Assembly (NCBI GenBank): GCA_905221605.1
Contig: CAJNDS010002501.1
Coordinates: 1,016,001 to 1,080,000 of the forward strand
Reading direction: 5' to 3'
Length of the DNA: 64,000 nt
From: Symbiodinium natans
Lineage: Eukaryota; Sar; Dinophyceae; Suessiales; Symbiodiniaceae
A program made the translations under genes and the position numbers. Below are positions 48,421 to 56,999 of the stretch, one piece after another (position 1 is the stretch's first letter; every line of letters begins with the position of its first letter). Under the pieces are notes generated by a model. The model was given only the letters and a program-made list of their open reading frames with translations, ran no database searches and was not told the origin of the DNA.

Positions 48421-49110
48421 TTGATTGCTTGTGGGTTTGGAGTTAAGGGCTTGGCAGCATGGGGATTGGCAGCTTAGAGTCTTTCTCACCTTATGGTTTG
48501 CAAGCCGAGGGGGGCTCTGAATCGATGATGCTACCGAGGCTGACATGTCTAGCACGCACGCTTCCTGACTGTCTTGCGACCACGTCACCTGGAAACAGAA
48601 TGCGAGGTTTCCTCGACGAATATCAAGTTGCAGACTTCCAAACCATTCTTGAAACGACGCGCCGCAGGTCACTGTAGAAAGCATGGAGTGGCCCAAAAGT
48701 TCGCCAAAGTTGATCCATGAGGAACAGACGCCTGCGTGAAGCATCTCCCGGTCCAGTGGTCTTGACACCCCGCCACCCCCTGGAATGAAGCCTCCTGTTT
48801 TTTCGGGTTTAGGGTTTAGGGTGGACCTGAGGCGGTGGCAGAGAAGTACACCCTGCCAGTGAGCCTTGGATCTTGAAACCTCCCTGCAAAAAAAAACCGG
48901 AGACAATAGCCCCACCTCCGATTTCGGGGACCTATGGGTATCATAATTGAAATACAGCAGTAGTCTCCTGTATGAGGGTTTCAGGAAAGGGCAGAGACGT
49001 CTGAACCCAACGTTGCCAAGAAAATCTGGGAGCGGGGCGGGCCGAACTAGAGGACCTTGGCCACCTAAAGGGACGATCAAGAGGCCGTGAGTAAAGCAAA
49101 CAGTATGCAA
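48301..49110 (-). CDS. longest non-microsatellite open frame (269 codons), status uncertain
   Basis: Open on the minus strand across 810 bp. It contains a telomere-derived piece (LNPKPEKT) in the middle, so it is not one exon throughout. The parts SSWINFGELLGHSMLSTVTC and PLVRPAPLPDFLGNVGFRRL look natural. The plus strand opposite 48540-48677 reads NRMRGFLDEYQVADFQTILE then TTRRRSL, which looks at least as good. The minus-strand exons at 49170-49625 would be upstream of it. Confidence 0.3.
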   Translation of the reverse strand: MHTVCFTHGLLIVPLGGQGPLVRPAPLPDFLGNVGFRRLCPFLKPSYRRLLLYFNYDTHRSPKSEVGLLSPVFFCREVSRSKAHWQGVLLCHRLRSTLNPKPEKTGGFIPGGGGVSRPLDREMLHAGVCSSWINFGELLGHSMLSTVTCGASFQEWFGSLQLDIRRGNLAFCFQVTWSQDSQEACVLDMSASVASSIQSPPRLANHKVRKTLSCQSPCCQALNSKPTSNQSEKPPSPTSCCLERCQCISSASCAHFTLGAALIAEDKKS

Positions 49111-49169
49111 TGTTCCTCTACATACTAGAAAATGCTATTTTCTGTATTCTGGGTACTTCAGGTCTAGTT

Positions 49170-49400
49170 GAACATGGTGAAGCAGCCCCTGCGGGTAAAC
49201 CCTGGCAAAACATGCTGGAGCCGCTTTGGCTCGAAAGCCCGTCGCACCCGGTTGATTGATGGGTACAGGTTCCAGGGCATATAGGTAAGGTGCAAGTTTC
49301 CTGTGCCGTTTCGCGCCGGGCGACTGCATAGCGGGTGCGCCCTTCCGAAGGAGGTTGGGAACCACTCGAGTTTGTAGTAGAGCCGGTTTAAGGCTTAGGG
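49170..49400 (-). CDS. likely minus-strand exon, aromatic-rich
   Basis: After CCCTAAG one minus frame reads LNRLYYKLEWFPTSFGRAHP, LCSRPARNGTGNLHLTYMPW and NLYPSINRVRRAFEPKRLQH, then VLPGFTRRGCF. The density of Tyr, Trp and Phe and the absence of repeats argue for real protein. An overlapping minus frame (AKRHRKLAPYLYALEPVPIN) is longer but less convincing. Donor-like GTTTAC lies near 49194. Family unknown. Confidence 0.5.
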
Positions 49401-49477
49401 TTTAGGATTTAAGGTTTAGGGTTACCCTGTTCAACTGCTTCGGCCGTTCAAGAAAAAACCCAACCTCCTGTAGGTTT

Positions 49478-49625
49478 ATGTCAGAAGGGGATCATGGACA
49501 CAAATGCGAATCTGCCGACGCTGCACTTCAATGCCTGCCTCCGGGCGGACAGCGCCGTTGATGCGCAGAACCGGCCAAAGGATCGCACAAAGTAGGGAGC
49601 CCCCGTCTTCGTAATGCTTCCTCAT
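49478..49625 (-). CDS. likely minus-strand exon, same gene as 49170-49400
   Basis: After the acceptor GTTGCAG the minus frame reads MRKHYEDGGSLLCAILWPVL then RINGAVRPEAGIEVQRRQIR and ICVHDPLLT before a stop. A beta-rich, natural sequence. If it is internal, its donor lies before the stop. It runs divergently from the kinase-like gene that starts about 300 bp away. Confidence 0.5.
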
Positions 49626-49928
49626 CCCTGCAACCCCCTCTGAAATAGACCCCAGACCAGAGTCGACCAGCAACCCTAAACCCTACAAATTGAAGATTTT
49701 TATCGCTTGAACCCTGCAAATCTTAGACCCCTGTAAGTAGAAGCCCTAGAACCCATGTAGCCCGCAACCCAGCCCCTGTAGACCCTAAGCTCAAGCCGGG
49801 AGGACTTGTCGTTCACCATGGACGTTGCGGACGTACTCGGGACCCGGGGGTTTCGGGCTTAGGTGGGCTGTTTCGTTTGAGTGGGGCTTCGTTTGTGGGC
49901 ATTGTTGCGGACGCTTGAGAATCTCCAG

Positions 49929-50002
49929 AATGGCCTCCCAACTCTGCATTGGCGACCGAAGCCCTTATAATGCCGCTGCCACGTGGATCGTCCCCGCCTC
50001 GG
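49929..50002 (+). CDS. kinase-like gene: possible beta1-beta2 exon
   Basis: After GAATCTCCAG the frame reads SQLCIGDRSPYNAAATWIVP then AS. In position it would be the glycine loop and beta2, with GDRSPYNA in place of GxGxxGxV. A GA-type donor (TCG|GAATCG) would join it in phase 0 to 50545. It is the least certain exon of the chain. Confidence 0.4.
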
Positions 50003-50323
50003 AATCGAAAAGCAAAACCTGAAGCTCATCAACGGATGCGCTCGGGTTTGGGATGCGAGCTCTTCTGGATGGTCTGGGCGTTGGCTTAGGATGGTTCGCG
50101 GATTTGGGGCTGCGACCCCTTGAAGGACCGGTGGGTGCTCCATCGTCTATCGGCTGTCCTGCCCGGATTTCGATGCGGAGAAGAAGTCACTGGCAGCAGC
50201 TCGGCGTGTCGTGTTCACGGCATTGCTGGGCAATGGCTCTGAGGAATATTTTCGGGGCTTTTGGGTGCGACCACAGCTGTTCTTTCCTGGCATGCACTCC
50301 AGGGCGGCCTGTAATGTTTAATT

Positions 50324-50354
<31 letters not shown>

Positions 50355-53300
50355 TTATTTATTTATTTATTTATTTATATGAAATATATATATATATATG
50401 TATGTACATAAATAAGTAGATTTAGAAATAAATCTCTACATACATACATACATACATACATACATACATACATACATACATGTATATATATATATATATG
50501 CACGTATATATATATATATATATACATACACCCGAACTGCCCAGGCCAAGTTCCTTGTGATCCGCAACGGTCGCCAGCAGGACGACGAGCTGCCTAAAGA
50601 GGCGCATCCAGGTTTTGGTTCTGAGCCTGGGTTTTAGGGTTTAGGGTTCCTGGATTCCAGGTTGCGCGGTTGCCGAAGGGTTAATTATGCACACAATACG
50701 TACACGCAAGTTTGGGTGTTCATACATAGATGTCTGTCATGTATGCAAAGTACCCCTCAAAGATTCAACTCCCCCATGCTGCACCGACCAGTATATGGTT
50801 TCGACCCAGACCGCAAAGACCTGATCTCAAGATCCCCAAGCCCTTTGCGAAGAAAAGGCTGGGATGCTCAAGGAGATCTCTGGCAGCCCTTACATCATGA
50901 AATACCACGGTCTCTTCGAGGTGCCTCCTTGCAGAGGGGAAAAGATGCCCAGGGCAGAGAGGGATACTGAGAGTTCTCTTGCCTTTGCTCACTTTATTTG
51001 GTTTCGTCGTACCTTCTTCTATCTTGAGGCTTCTCGGTACTATTGCGATCCGGGTGGGGCTTCGTTTGCTGCAACCGGCTCGTGACACTCAGCAACCCGT
51101 CAAAGAAGTCGGAGGACTTCATTCTCTCCGAAGACCTACATCCCCAAACATGCATGTCCCACATAAGCCCCAAGCCCTCAGCTCCAAACCCCCGACCTAG
51201 GTGGATCTGGATGCACAGCCGAAGATGCGTGGCTTCTTCACCAAGAGCTCCGCACGGAACCCTCCAAAGACGGCCAGGGTCCCAGCAATTGAGAGCACCA
51301 GCTGGCCCAGTACCTTTTTCCCTGCCGCACAGAGAAAATGCGCGACAAGATTCGACGTAGGTATATGGTATGTGCAACTATTACATATACATATATACAT
51401 ATATATATATATGTATAATACAAACATGTACAATATATGGCACACACACACACCTCGCTTCTGTGATTTGTTGGATGTGTCCAGGGTGGCAAATTCCAAA
51501 TTAACGCGTGGTGAAGGAAGTTCGAGAGTAGCATCATCGGTTCGTGACTTGTCGACTCTTCTGTATACAACATAAAGGTATGTATTCATGTACTCCTATT
51601 ATTCTTACATTCAGGGTTATATATATATATACATGTATATGTATATATACATGATATTGCATTTGTTTATCTCCCATATTTCGGGCACTTCGGGCTCTGA
51701 ATTGCATAGCCCTGCCTGACTTACGCGTACTTCTGGGGTGTCCGACGTGCATGAAGCCACAGAGCCCCCGCCTGGACGGGGTTTAGGTTAGGGTCTAGGG
51801 TTTGGGGATTCAATGTAAACCACCGAAGTGTGCTAAACCCAATGCCCTACACCCCCAAACAACAGAGCCCCCAAAACCCTACACACCAGGATCTCATATC
51901 CCATGCCTTCATGGGTTCAGTCTTTGCATGCACAGACAGATCCTCCTCAACGGCTAAGTTTCTTGTTCTGCCCCTGTAGGGTCCCGAAACCAGCAACCCC
52001 AAACTCTAAAATCTAAAACGCGAGCCCCAAAACCCGAAACCTAAAGCCTATATAAACCCTAAAGCTTCAACGCAAAACCCATGCACAGAACACCCTTATC
52101 CTAACAGTTCGCATATATGGGTATTTCCCAAAATAGGGGTACCCCTTTTATACCCCAAAATAGGGGTACCCCTTTTATACCTCAAATAGAATAGAATCCC
52201 CTTAAAGGGACCCCCAAAAAAGGTACCGCCCCATTATCGGAAACCCCCATATGGAGTGGTGCCCTCCCGCGCCGAGGGGAGCGTCTCTCCTGTTGTGCCG
52301 CCAAGCACGGGGCGCTTCCTCTTGGAGGCCTGTCTTTGGGTTTAGGATTTAGGGTTTTGGTTAGGGGGGTTTAGGGTTTAGGGGCTTGGGGTTTGGGGTT
52401 TAGGGTTTAGGGTTTAGAGTTTTTTCGAGTTTAGGGCTGGTTTTTACTGCAGGAGCTCTGCTGCTGCACGCTCCACAACCTGGTCGACAACTTTTCGTTC
52501 AAGGAGTCTCTGAAATCTACCTAGGGGCTTGCTTGACCCTAAACCCTAAACCCAAACCCTGCAGGGTTCATAGCCTGGCCCATTTGGCCCTAAACTAGCA
52601 GACCCCAGATTCTGCGGAAGCCACTCGCCCACGTGCATCACGAAGCAAGATTCTCAAGATCGGGGATTAGGGTTTGAGGCTTAAACCTTTAGGTTTAGGG
52701 TTTAGGGCGTTTAGGCTTCAGGGGGTTTAGGGTTTAGGGGGTTTAGGGGGTTTAGGGCTCAGATAACCCCAAGGGCTACAGTAAACCCTAAACCCTAAAC
52801 CCTAGACCTTGCTAGGAAACCGAAACCCTCTACACCCTAAACCTCCTAAACCCCAAAATTCAATGAGAAGGGTTTAGGGTTTAGGGTTTAGGGTTTCCTA
52901 AAAACCCCCAAACTTCAATGAGAGGAGTCTGAGGCCGCCTTCACACTGAACTCGGCCCTTCATGGCCTCCAGCACTTGCATGACCTTGGCAGCTGGGTCC
53001 CATTTCTCAGGATCCCGAATCCTTACGTTTAGGGTTTAGGATGTAACAGGGTTTAGGATGTAATAGGGTTTAGGGTTTAGGGTTTAGGGTTTAGGGTTTA
53101 GGGTTTAGGAAGATAGTCCCTGAAAATTGCAGGATTCCCTTATCAATACGGACCCCAAGAAGGCACCCCTAATGTCAGAAACCCCCAGATGGTCCCCTTT
53201 GGGGTTACGATCGCGGCCCGGGGCTATAATTTTGAATTCACTCCTCCCCCTCGCTTGTTAAAGCTCCATGGCTTTGAGCCGTTTGAAGGCTTCCCTGGGC

Positions 53301-55345
53301 TCATCATGGGTTCCCCTACTCACCCCCCTCTATGCTACCCCCCGAAGGTTCCCCCCGTAATTAAGATTATTCAGGGGTTGCAATTAGGCGTAGTTAAGGG
53401 GGGAACCTAGGGGGGGGGTGGTAGAAATATGAACTCAGGGTTTATTGAGGAGACAAGGCCTGCTGCTGTGGGGCTTGAGGTGTGTAGGGTAGTGCAGTTC
53501 TTTTCTTACACTTGACCGCTCAACTGATGCAGTTCCGGTGGAATCCGTGTAGGGTTTAGGGCTTCGGGTATAGATAAGCCTCCCCTTCAACGTCTGGAGG
53601 GGGGGGGGTTGCAGGGGGGGTCTCAGGAAGGTCCCAGGGCTTTCCGCCCTAGCATGCTCACCACCCAGCTCTCATGGTTCTTGAAGTTCCTCCACTAACC
53701 CCCCGGTGTAAGGAGTGAAAAAGGGAGCTTTCGGCGGACCCCAATACTGAAAACCCTAAAACCCTAAATCCCTAAACCCTAAATCACTCAAACACCCCTG
53801 AAGCCCTGTAAGTCCTGCAGCCCCCCAACAGGTATCGTGCATGGAGATATCAAGACCGCCAACATCATGGCGCTGTGGCCTTGAAACCCTAAGCCCTAAG
53901 CCCTGAACCCTAACCCTGTACTCAAGCCTCTAGCTTGCGGGCTTTGGGAGCTCGTTCGTGTTGCAGAGTGAAAGGGTTAAAGGGATTTTAGGTCTTGGGG
54001 GTTTTAAGACTTTAGGGTTCTGGAATTCAGTCGTGTCAGAGTTTGAGGGTTTTTGGTTTCAGTGTTTTCGGGCTTTAGGGCCTCAGGGCTTTTAGGGTCT
54101 ATCGGACCCCTACCTGGCGCCGTTCCGATTCGGATTGATCAGGTCATTTGGGGTTCCTTCATTGTCTAAATTAGTTCTGCTGATTGAAGCCCTAAACCCT
54201 AAACCCTAAACCCTAAACCCTAAACCCTAAACCCTAAACCCTAAACCCTATTCTGCTGATCGAAGCCCATCTGTTCGGGGAGCCAAGTTCTGTGACTGGT
54301 GATCAGGCCTCCATGGCCATAATGACTGAAGACTGAAAACATAGGGCTTCAGACTGTTTAGTGCTCTGAGGGTAGTTTCATGTCCTTGAATCTGGCCCCT
54401 TACCTTCTTTAACGGGTTCTGAACCCTTGGGTTGTATAGGGTATGTATGGGGTATACAAGCGGTCCCCATTTAAGGGCCCATACTAAGGAGCCATGTAAC
54501 TACCCCAAGAATGGCCTAGTGGGCTTGCTGAAAGAATGCAAAGAAGGAGCCGTAGTCTGCTCCAAAAGCTGCAGAAAGGGTTCTTTTGGTTAGAAGGCTT
54601 CTAGTTGTGGGATTGATGTCAGTTCGGAACGGAAAAAGGTTGCTGACGGTGGCCTCCGCGTGCTTCTGGGGGACTTCGATCTCGTGTCGCGAACGCAACA
54701 TGATCTCGCCCATCCCAGCCTCAGATCAGAGTTTGCAGATATCTGAGGTCTCACGCTTCAAGATGGGGTGTAGGGATGGGATGGTCAGGGTAAGGCGTTC
54801 AAGGAGTGAGCAATTTTTGTACAGTCTACAAAGCTGACGGAAGCTCGTCATCATCGGGGCATGGAGCCGGAACCTGAAACCCAAAAAAACGAATGCCTCA
54901 GCAAGGCTTCGCACTTGCCTGATGGACCAGAGACTGCGGAAGTTACCTGGACTGGTGGGACCTTGGGTACCTCGCTTGCACCCCATGTGATCAAATTGGG
55001 CATTCCTGTCTCCATCACGATGAACCCAGCCCTTTGGGGGGTCGTTTTTGCGGGCGATTCTTGAGGTTACTTGGCACCGGAAGTGTACGCGAACCGCAAG
55101 GGAGGCAAGGCGACCGCACCTCATCTGCATGTCGTTTTTGTCGGCAAGGAAAGCCTGTCTCATGAGTTCTTGAAGCCCAGCAGGTTGAAAGATTGAGGCA
55201 CACAAAGGTGCCGCAACAGTCCGCTATGTGACACATGGTGCCTGCACTCACACCAGCGTCCCCTGCTCAAGGACCTCTTCGCTTTGGGTGCAGTGCTCTA
55301 CATCCTGCTGACAAAGAGACTCCGGTCTCAAGCGTATAAGGGGCT
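49929..55345 (+). CDS. protein-kinase-like gene in about ten small exons (probable pseudokinase)
   Basis: A plus-strand gene whose exons give the kinase core in order: possible beta1-beta2 (49929-50002), beta3 and start of alphaC (50545-50611), alphaC-beta4 (50841-50920), hinge/alphaD (52453-52505), alphaE (52609-52644), catalytic loop (53831-53874), DFx (54623-54685), activation segment (54902-54966), APE (55066-55115), alphaF (55254-55345). Four junctions match in phase with GT-AG ends. The beta3 motif is VIR not VAIK, the catalytic loop HGDIKTAN not HRDxKxxN, and DFD replaces DFG; APE and alphaF are normal. So ATP binding and catalysis are doubtful. The beta5 strand exon and both gene ends are not located. 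Introns hold TTTAGGG/CCCTAAA repeats and microsatellites. Confidence 0.75.
50325..50530. repeat. TA, TTTA and TACA microsatellites in a kinase-gene intron
   Basis: TA run, ATTT/TTTA units at 50352-50377, TA again, nine ACAT units at 50440-50480 and TA to 50523. All lie between the first two kinase exon candidates. Confidence 0.95.
50545..50611 (+). CDS. kinase-like gene: beta3 and start of alphaC
   Basis: After CTGCCCAG the frame reads AKFLVIRNGRQQDDELPKEA then HP and ends in phase 1 at GTTTTG. The R of LVIR sits 19 residues before the first Glu of the alphaC CEEK motif, the spacing of the VAIK lysine to its Glu in PKA. The intron 50612-50840 is GT-AG and includes TTTAGGG units. Confidence 0.65.
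50841..50920 (+). CDS. kinase-like gene: alphaC-beta4
   Basis: After CCCCAAG the phase-1 junction gives ALCEEKAGMLKEISGSPYIM then KYHGLFE. It matches the family pattern of alphaC Glu, leucine, SP-x-I and hydrophobic beta4. The probable donor is GAG|GTGCCT at 50921. Confidence 0.75.
51380..51450. repeat. TA and CA microsatellites in a kinase-gene intron
   Basis: ATATAC-type DNA with a short CA run at 51440-51453. Confidence 0.85.
52128..52181. repeat. two tandem 27-bp units
   Basis: CCCAAAATAGGGGTACCCCT followed by TTTATAC, twice in tandem, within a kinase-gene intron and next to a family B element. Confidence 0.9.
52190..52258. mobile_element. family B dispersed element
   Basis: GAATCCCCTTAAAGGG, CCCCCAAAAAAGGTACC and GGAAACCCCCATATGG match the copies at 15178, 33833 and 53113. 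Confidence 0.55.
52453..52505 (+). CDS. kinase-like gene: hinge and alphaD
   Basis: After TTTTTACTGCAG the frame reads ELCCCTLHNLVDNFSFK, matching the hinge pattern E-[LYF]-C-x2-x-TLH-x-L. The end is uncertain: AAG|GAGTCT (GA type) keeps phase 0 to the next exon. TTTAGGG units lie upstream and CCCTAAA units downstream. Confidence 0.65.
52609..52644 (+). CDS. kinase-like gene: alphaE
   Basis: After GACCCCAG the frame reads ILRKPLAHVHHE, the pattern that precedes the catalytic loop (I-x3-LxxxH). It is followed by GCAAGA, a GC-type donor. Joining to the next exon needs a G shared by the two ends to give HHEGIVHGD. Confidence 0.6.
53113..53192. mobile_element. family B dispersed element
   Basis: GCAGGATTCCCTTATCAATA, GGACCCCAAGAAGGCACCCC, then GTCAGAAACCCCCAGATGG. 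The longest copy, about 80 bp, in a kinase-gene intron. Confidence 0.6.
53336..53423. mobile_element. small inverted-repeat element in a kinase-gene intron
   Basis: TACCCCCCGAAGGTTCCCCC at the left pairs with GGGGGGAACCTAGGGGGG...TA at the right. 88 bp; an AT-rich centre separates the arms. Confidence 0.65.
53831..53874 (+). CDS. kinase-like gene: catalytic loop
   Basis: After CCCCCCAACAG the frame reads GIVHGDIKTANIMA and leaves in phase 2 at CT|GTGGCC. HGDIKTAN equals HRDxKxxN with Gly for Arg. The next intron (53875-54622) holds a perfect CCCTAAA array. Confidence 0.8.
54189..54249. repeat. CCCTAAA array in a kinase-gene intron
   Basis: About nine perfect units within the intron between the catalytic-loop and DFx exons, flanked on both sides by related words (TTCTGCTGATTGAAGCCC and TTCTGCTGATCGAAGCCC). 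Confidence 0.95.
54623..54685 (+). CDS. kinase-like gene: DFx strand
   Basis: After GATTGATGTCAG the phase-2 junction continues LSERKKVADGGLRVLLGDFD then LV and leaves in phase 2 at GTCGCG. DFD replaces DFG; the metal-binding Asp is present. Confidence 0.8.
54902..54966 (+). CDS. kinase-like gene: activation segment
   Basis: After GAATGCCTCAG the frame reads KASHLPDGPETAEVTWTGGT then L, ending in phase 1 at G|GTACCT. The 99-nt intron 54967-55065 is GT-AG and joins to YLAPE in phase. Confidence 0.8.
55066..55115 (+). CDS. kinase-like gene: APE motif exon
   Basis: After GATTCTTGAG the junction gives GYLAPEVYANRKGGKAT, subdomain VIII. GC-type donors at 55110 or 55116 keep phase 0 to the alphaF exon. 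Confidence 0.8.
55254..55345 (+). CDS. kinase-like gene: alphaF exon
   Basis: The frame reads RPLLKDLFALGAVLYILLTK then RLRSQAYKG. D-x-FALG-x-VLY is the standard subdomain IX. The start may be at 55254 (after ACACCAG) or 55272 (after CTCAAG). The 3' end is open. Confidence 0.75.
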
Positions 55346-55499
55346 TAGCGTGGCCCGAGTACAGGGTGCTGGTGCATTCTTGACCCCAGCGCATTCCTTG
55401 AACGGATTCTTCACCGCACAGCCCAGTCCCCAAGTTGTCAGAGAACCCAATCAGAACTCCAAACCCGTAGCCCTAAACCCTAAACCCTAAACCTACTCC

Positions 55500-55583
55500 C
55501 AGGCCAGCCCTTTTTGCACGATACGCCGCTCTTGACCCAGCTCGCCACACAGGATGGCAGGCTTCCAGCCACGGGTCTTCAGG
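55500..55583 (-). CDS. likely minus-strand exon (gene 57.7-55.5 kb)
   Basis: The minus frame reads TRGWKPAILCGELGQERRIV then QKGLAWE, natural and repeat-free. In the sense direction CCCTAAA-like DNA lies upstream and TTTAGGG downstream. It is convergent with the kinase-like gene. Family unknown. Confidence 0.45.
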
Positions 55584-55694
55584 GTTGCTAAGGAACATGC
55601 GCCTAAATTAGGGTTTAGGGTTCAGGGTTCAGGGTTCAGGGTTTAAGGTTTAGGGTTCAGGGTTTAGGGTTTAGGGTTCAGGGTGGAGAACTGG

Positions 55695-55800
55695 GTAGGC
55701 CCTTGGGTCCTTTTCTATTTTCCCTTATGGGGTTGAAGAGGATCAGAATCAGGAGTACTTTTCAAAGGGTGTTAAGCGCCATCCTAGTAATTCCTTTACA
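55695..55800. repeat. dispersed repeat family D, copy 2
   Basis: Shares GCCCTTGGG, TCCCTTATGGGG, GAAGAGGATCAGAATCAGGA and the end words with 10026-10115. Confidence 0.45.
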
Positions 55801-56081
55801 GGAATGTGGATATATTGCAAGTAGAGCAAATAGTCAAAAGTCCCCGTTCGGCTTACAGTAGGGCAACTCTGCCCAAAGTGCCTTGTGCCTTAACTTCAAT
55901 CCACACTCGGAGGGAGGGGGGCGGGGTATTGACGGTCATGAGGTCCCAAGCAGTGCATGTATTCCATTTTTGCAAGCGGCATCATATCTTCTAAGCGCCT
56001 CTAAGCAACATGGAGCCCCTTTGTCGTTCCTAGCACCTGGGCAAGTCAGTATTTCGGGTGTAGGTTTTGGGGTTCAGGTCA

Positions 56082-56221
56082 ACCCTAAACCCTAAACCCT
56101 AAACCCTAAACCCTAAACCCTAAACCCTAAACCCTAAACCCTAAACCCTAAACCCTAAACCCTAAACCCTAAACCCTAAACCCTAAACCCTAAACCCTAA
56201 ACCCTAAACCCTAAACCCTAC
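56082..56221. repeat. longest CCCTAAA array of the window
   Basis: About 20 perfect CCCTAAA units (140 bp). It lies just 3' (in the minus sense) of the exon 56234-56302. Confidence 0.95.
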
Positions 56222-56233
56222 CCCACACTTAGC

Positions 56234-56302
56234 GGAGCATCCTTGATCAGCCAGGCCTTTTCAGTCAAGTGCGTAACCTTCACCTTCTTGGAGCCCAGGG
56301 CC
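56234..56302 (-). CDS. likely minus-strand exon (gene 57.7-55.5 kb)
   Basis: The minus frame reads LGSKKVKVTHLTEKAWLIKD then APLS, with a basic N-terminal part. In the sense direction it is bracketed by CCCTAAA-like DNA upstream and the long TTTAGGG array downstream. Confidence 0.5.
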
Positions 56303-56335
56303 TAGGGCCTAGGGTTTCGGGTTTCGGGTTTAAAG

Positions 56336-56405
56336 CAGACCTTTAACCCCCGCGTCGTTGGAGGCTTCCGATCGAACCGGAGATGCTGCAGATGCTTGCC
56401 TGCCA
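56336..56405 (-). CDS. likely minus-strand exon (gene 57.7-55.5 kb)
   Basis: The minus frame reads QASAASPVRSEASNDAGVKG then L, probably a linker. Flanked by telomere-like DNA on both sides. Confidence 0.4.
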
Positions 56406-56444
56406 GAAGTTTTGGGGTTTAGGGGGTTTAGGGTTTAACGACAA

Positions 56445-56645
56445 TTCAGCTCCAATCCTTGTAAGCTTTCCATGCCCAGGCCTGCCCTTATAGGCCTTCA
56501 GCTGTATTCCGTGCGGCTTGCGTTGTTTCCCAAAATCGGGGATAGACTCCGTTGCCGACAGGACGGCGAGTTGCTTGAGTTCTCTTTCAGGCCTCATGAA
56601 GGGCTTGCCTGTATCTTGCTGGGCCCCTTGAAGGCGTGGAGACAG
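56445..56645 (-). CDS. likely minus-strand exon (gene 57.7-55.5 kb)
   Basis: The minus frame reads LQGAQQDTGKPFMRPERELK, QLAVLSATESIPDFGKQRKP and HGIQLKAYKGRPGHGKLTRI. Basic and natural. The longer open frame around it (56343-56723) includes telomere-derived codons at its ends, which are probably intron. Confidence 0.5.
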
Positions 56646-56719
56646 AGGCAATAGAACTAAACCCTGAACCCTGAACCCTTGCCGAGCGTTTTCAAGCCAG
56701 GGATGTAGGGGCTCCCCAG

Positions 56720-56818
56720 ACATCCTTTAGCGCGGTGTCGTTCCCGAGCTCCACAAGCAGAGCAGTTGCATGAGGATGTTCCGCAGCGATGCCGCGTGCG
56801 ACTTGCTGCTTCTTGGTT
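56720..56818 (-). CDS. likely minus-strand exon (gene 57.7-55.5 kb)
   Basis: The minus frame reads QQVARGIAAEHPHATALLVE then LGNDTALKD and can leave at GTCTGG. A well formed helix-strand pattern. Family unknown. Confidence 0.5.
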
Positions 56819-56999
56819 GCCGGGATACTCTGATACTAGACTGTGTCGCTGCTTGGGAGATCCACTGGGTGTAAGGTGTAGGTCACCTGTGCAGCTTCGC
56901 TCCTTGGAATAGGAAGAAGACGTACCATGTAAGCCAAGACAGAGATAGAGAGAGCGAGCTTCCGTTTAGATTATTAGAGACGTGTTTTTGGCATATAGC

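Noticed and set aside
54861-55064. 67-codon plus frame read as one exon through VIKLGIPVSITMNP
   Set aside because: Only its part 54902-54966 fits the kinase chain; the rest is the 99-nt GT-AG intron before YLAPE, as phase matching shows.
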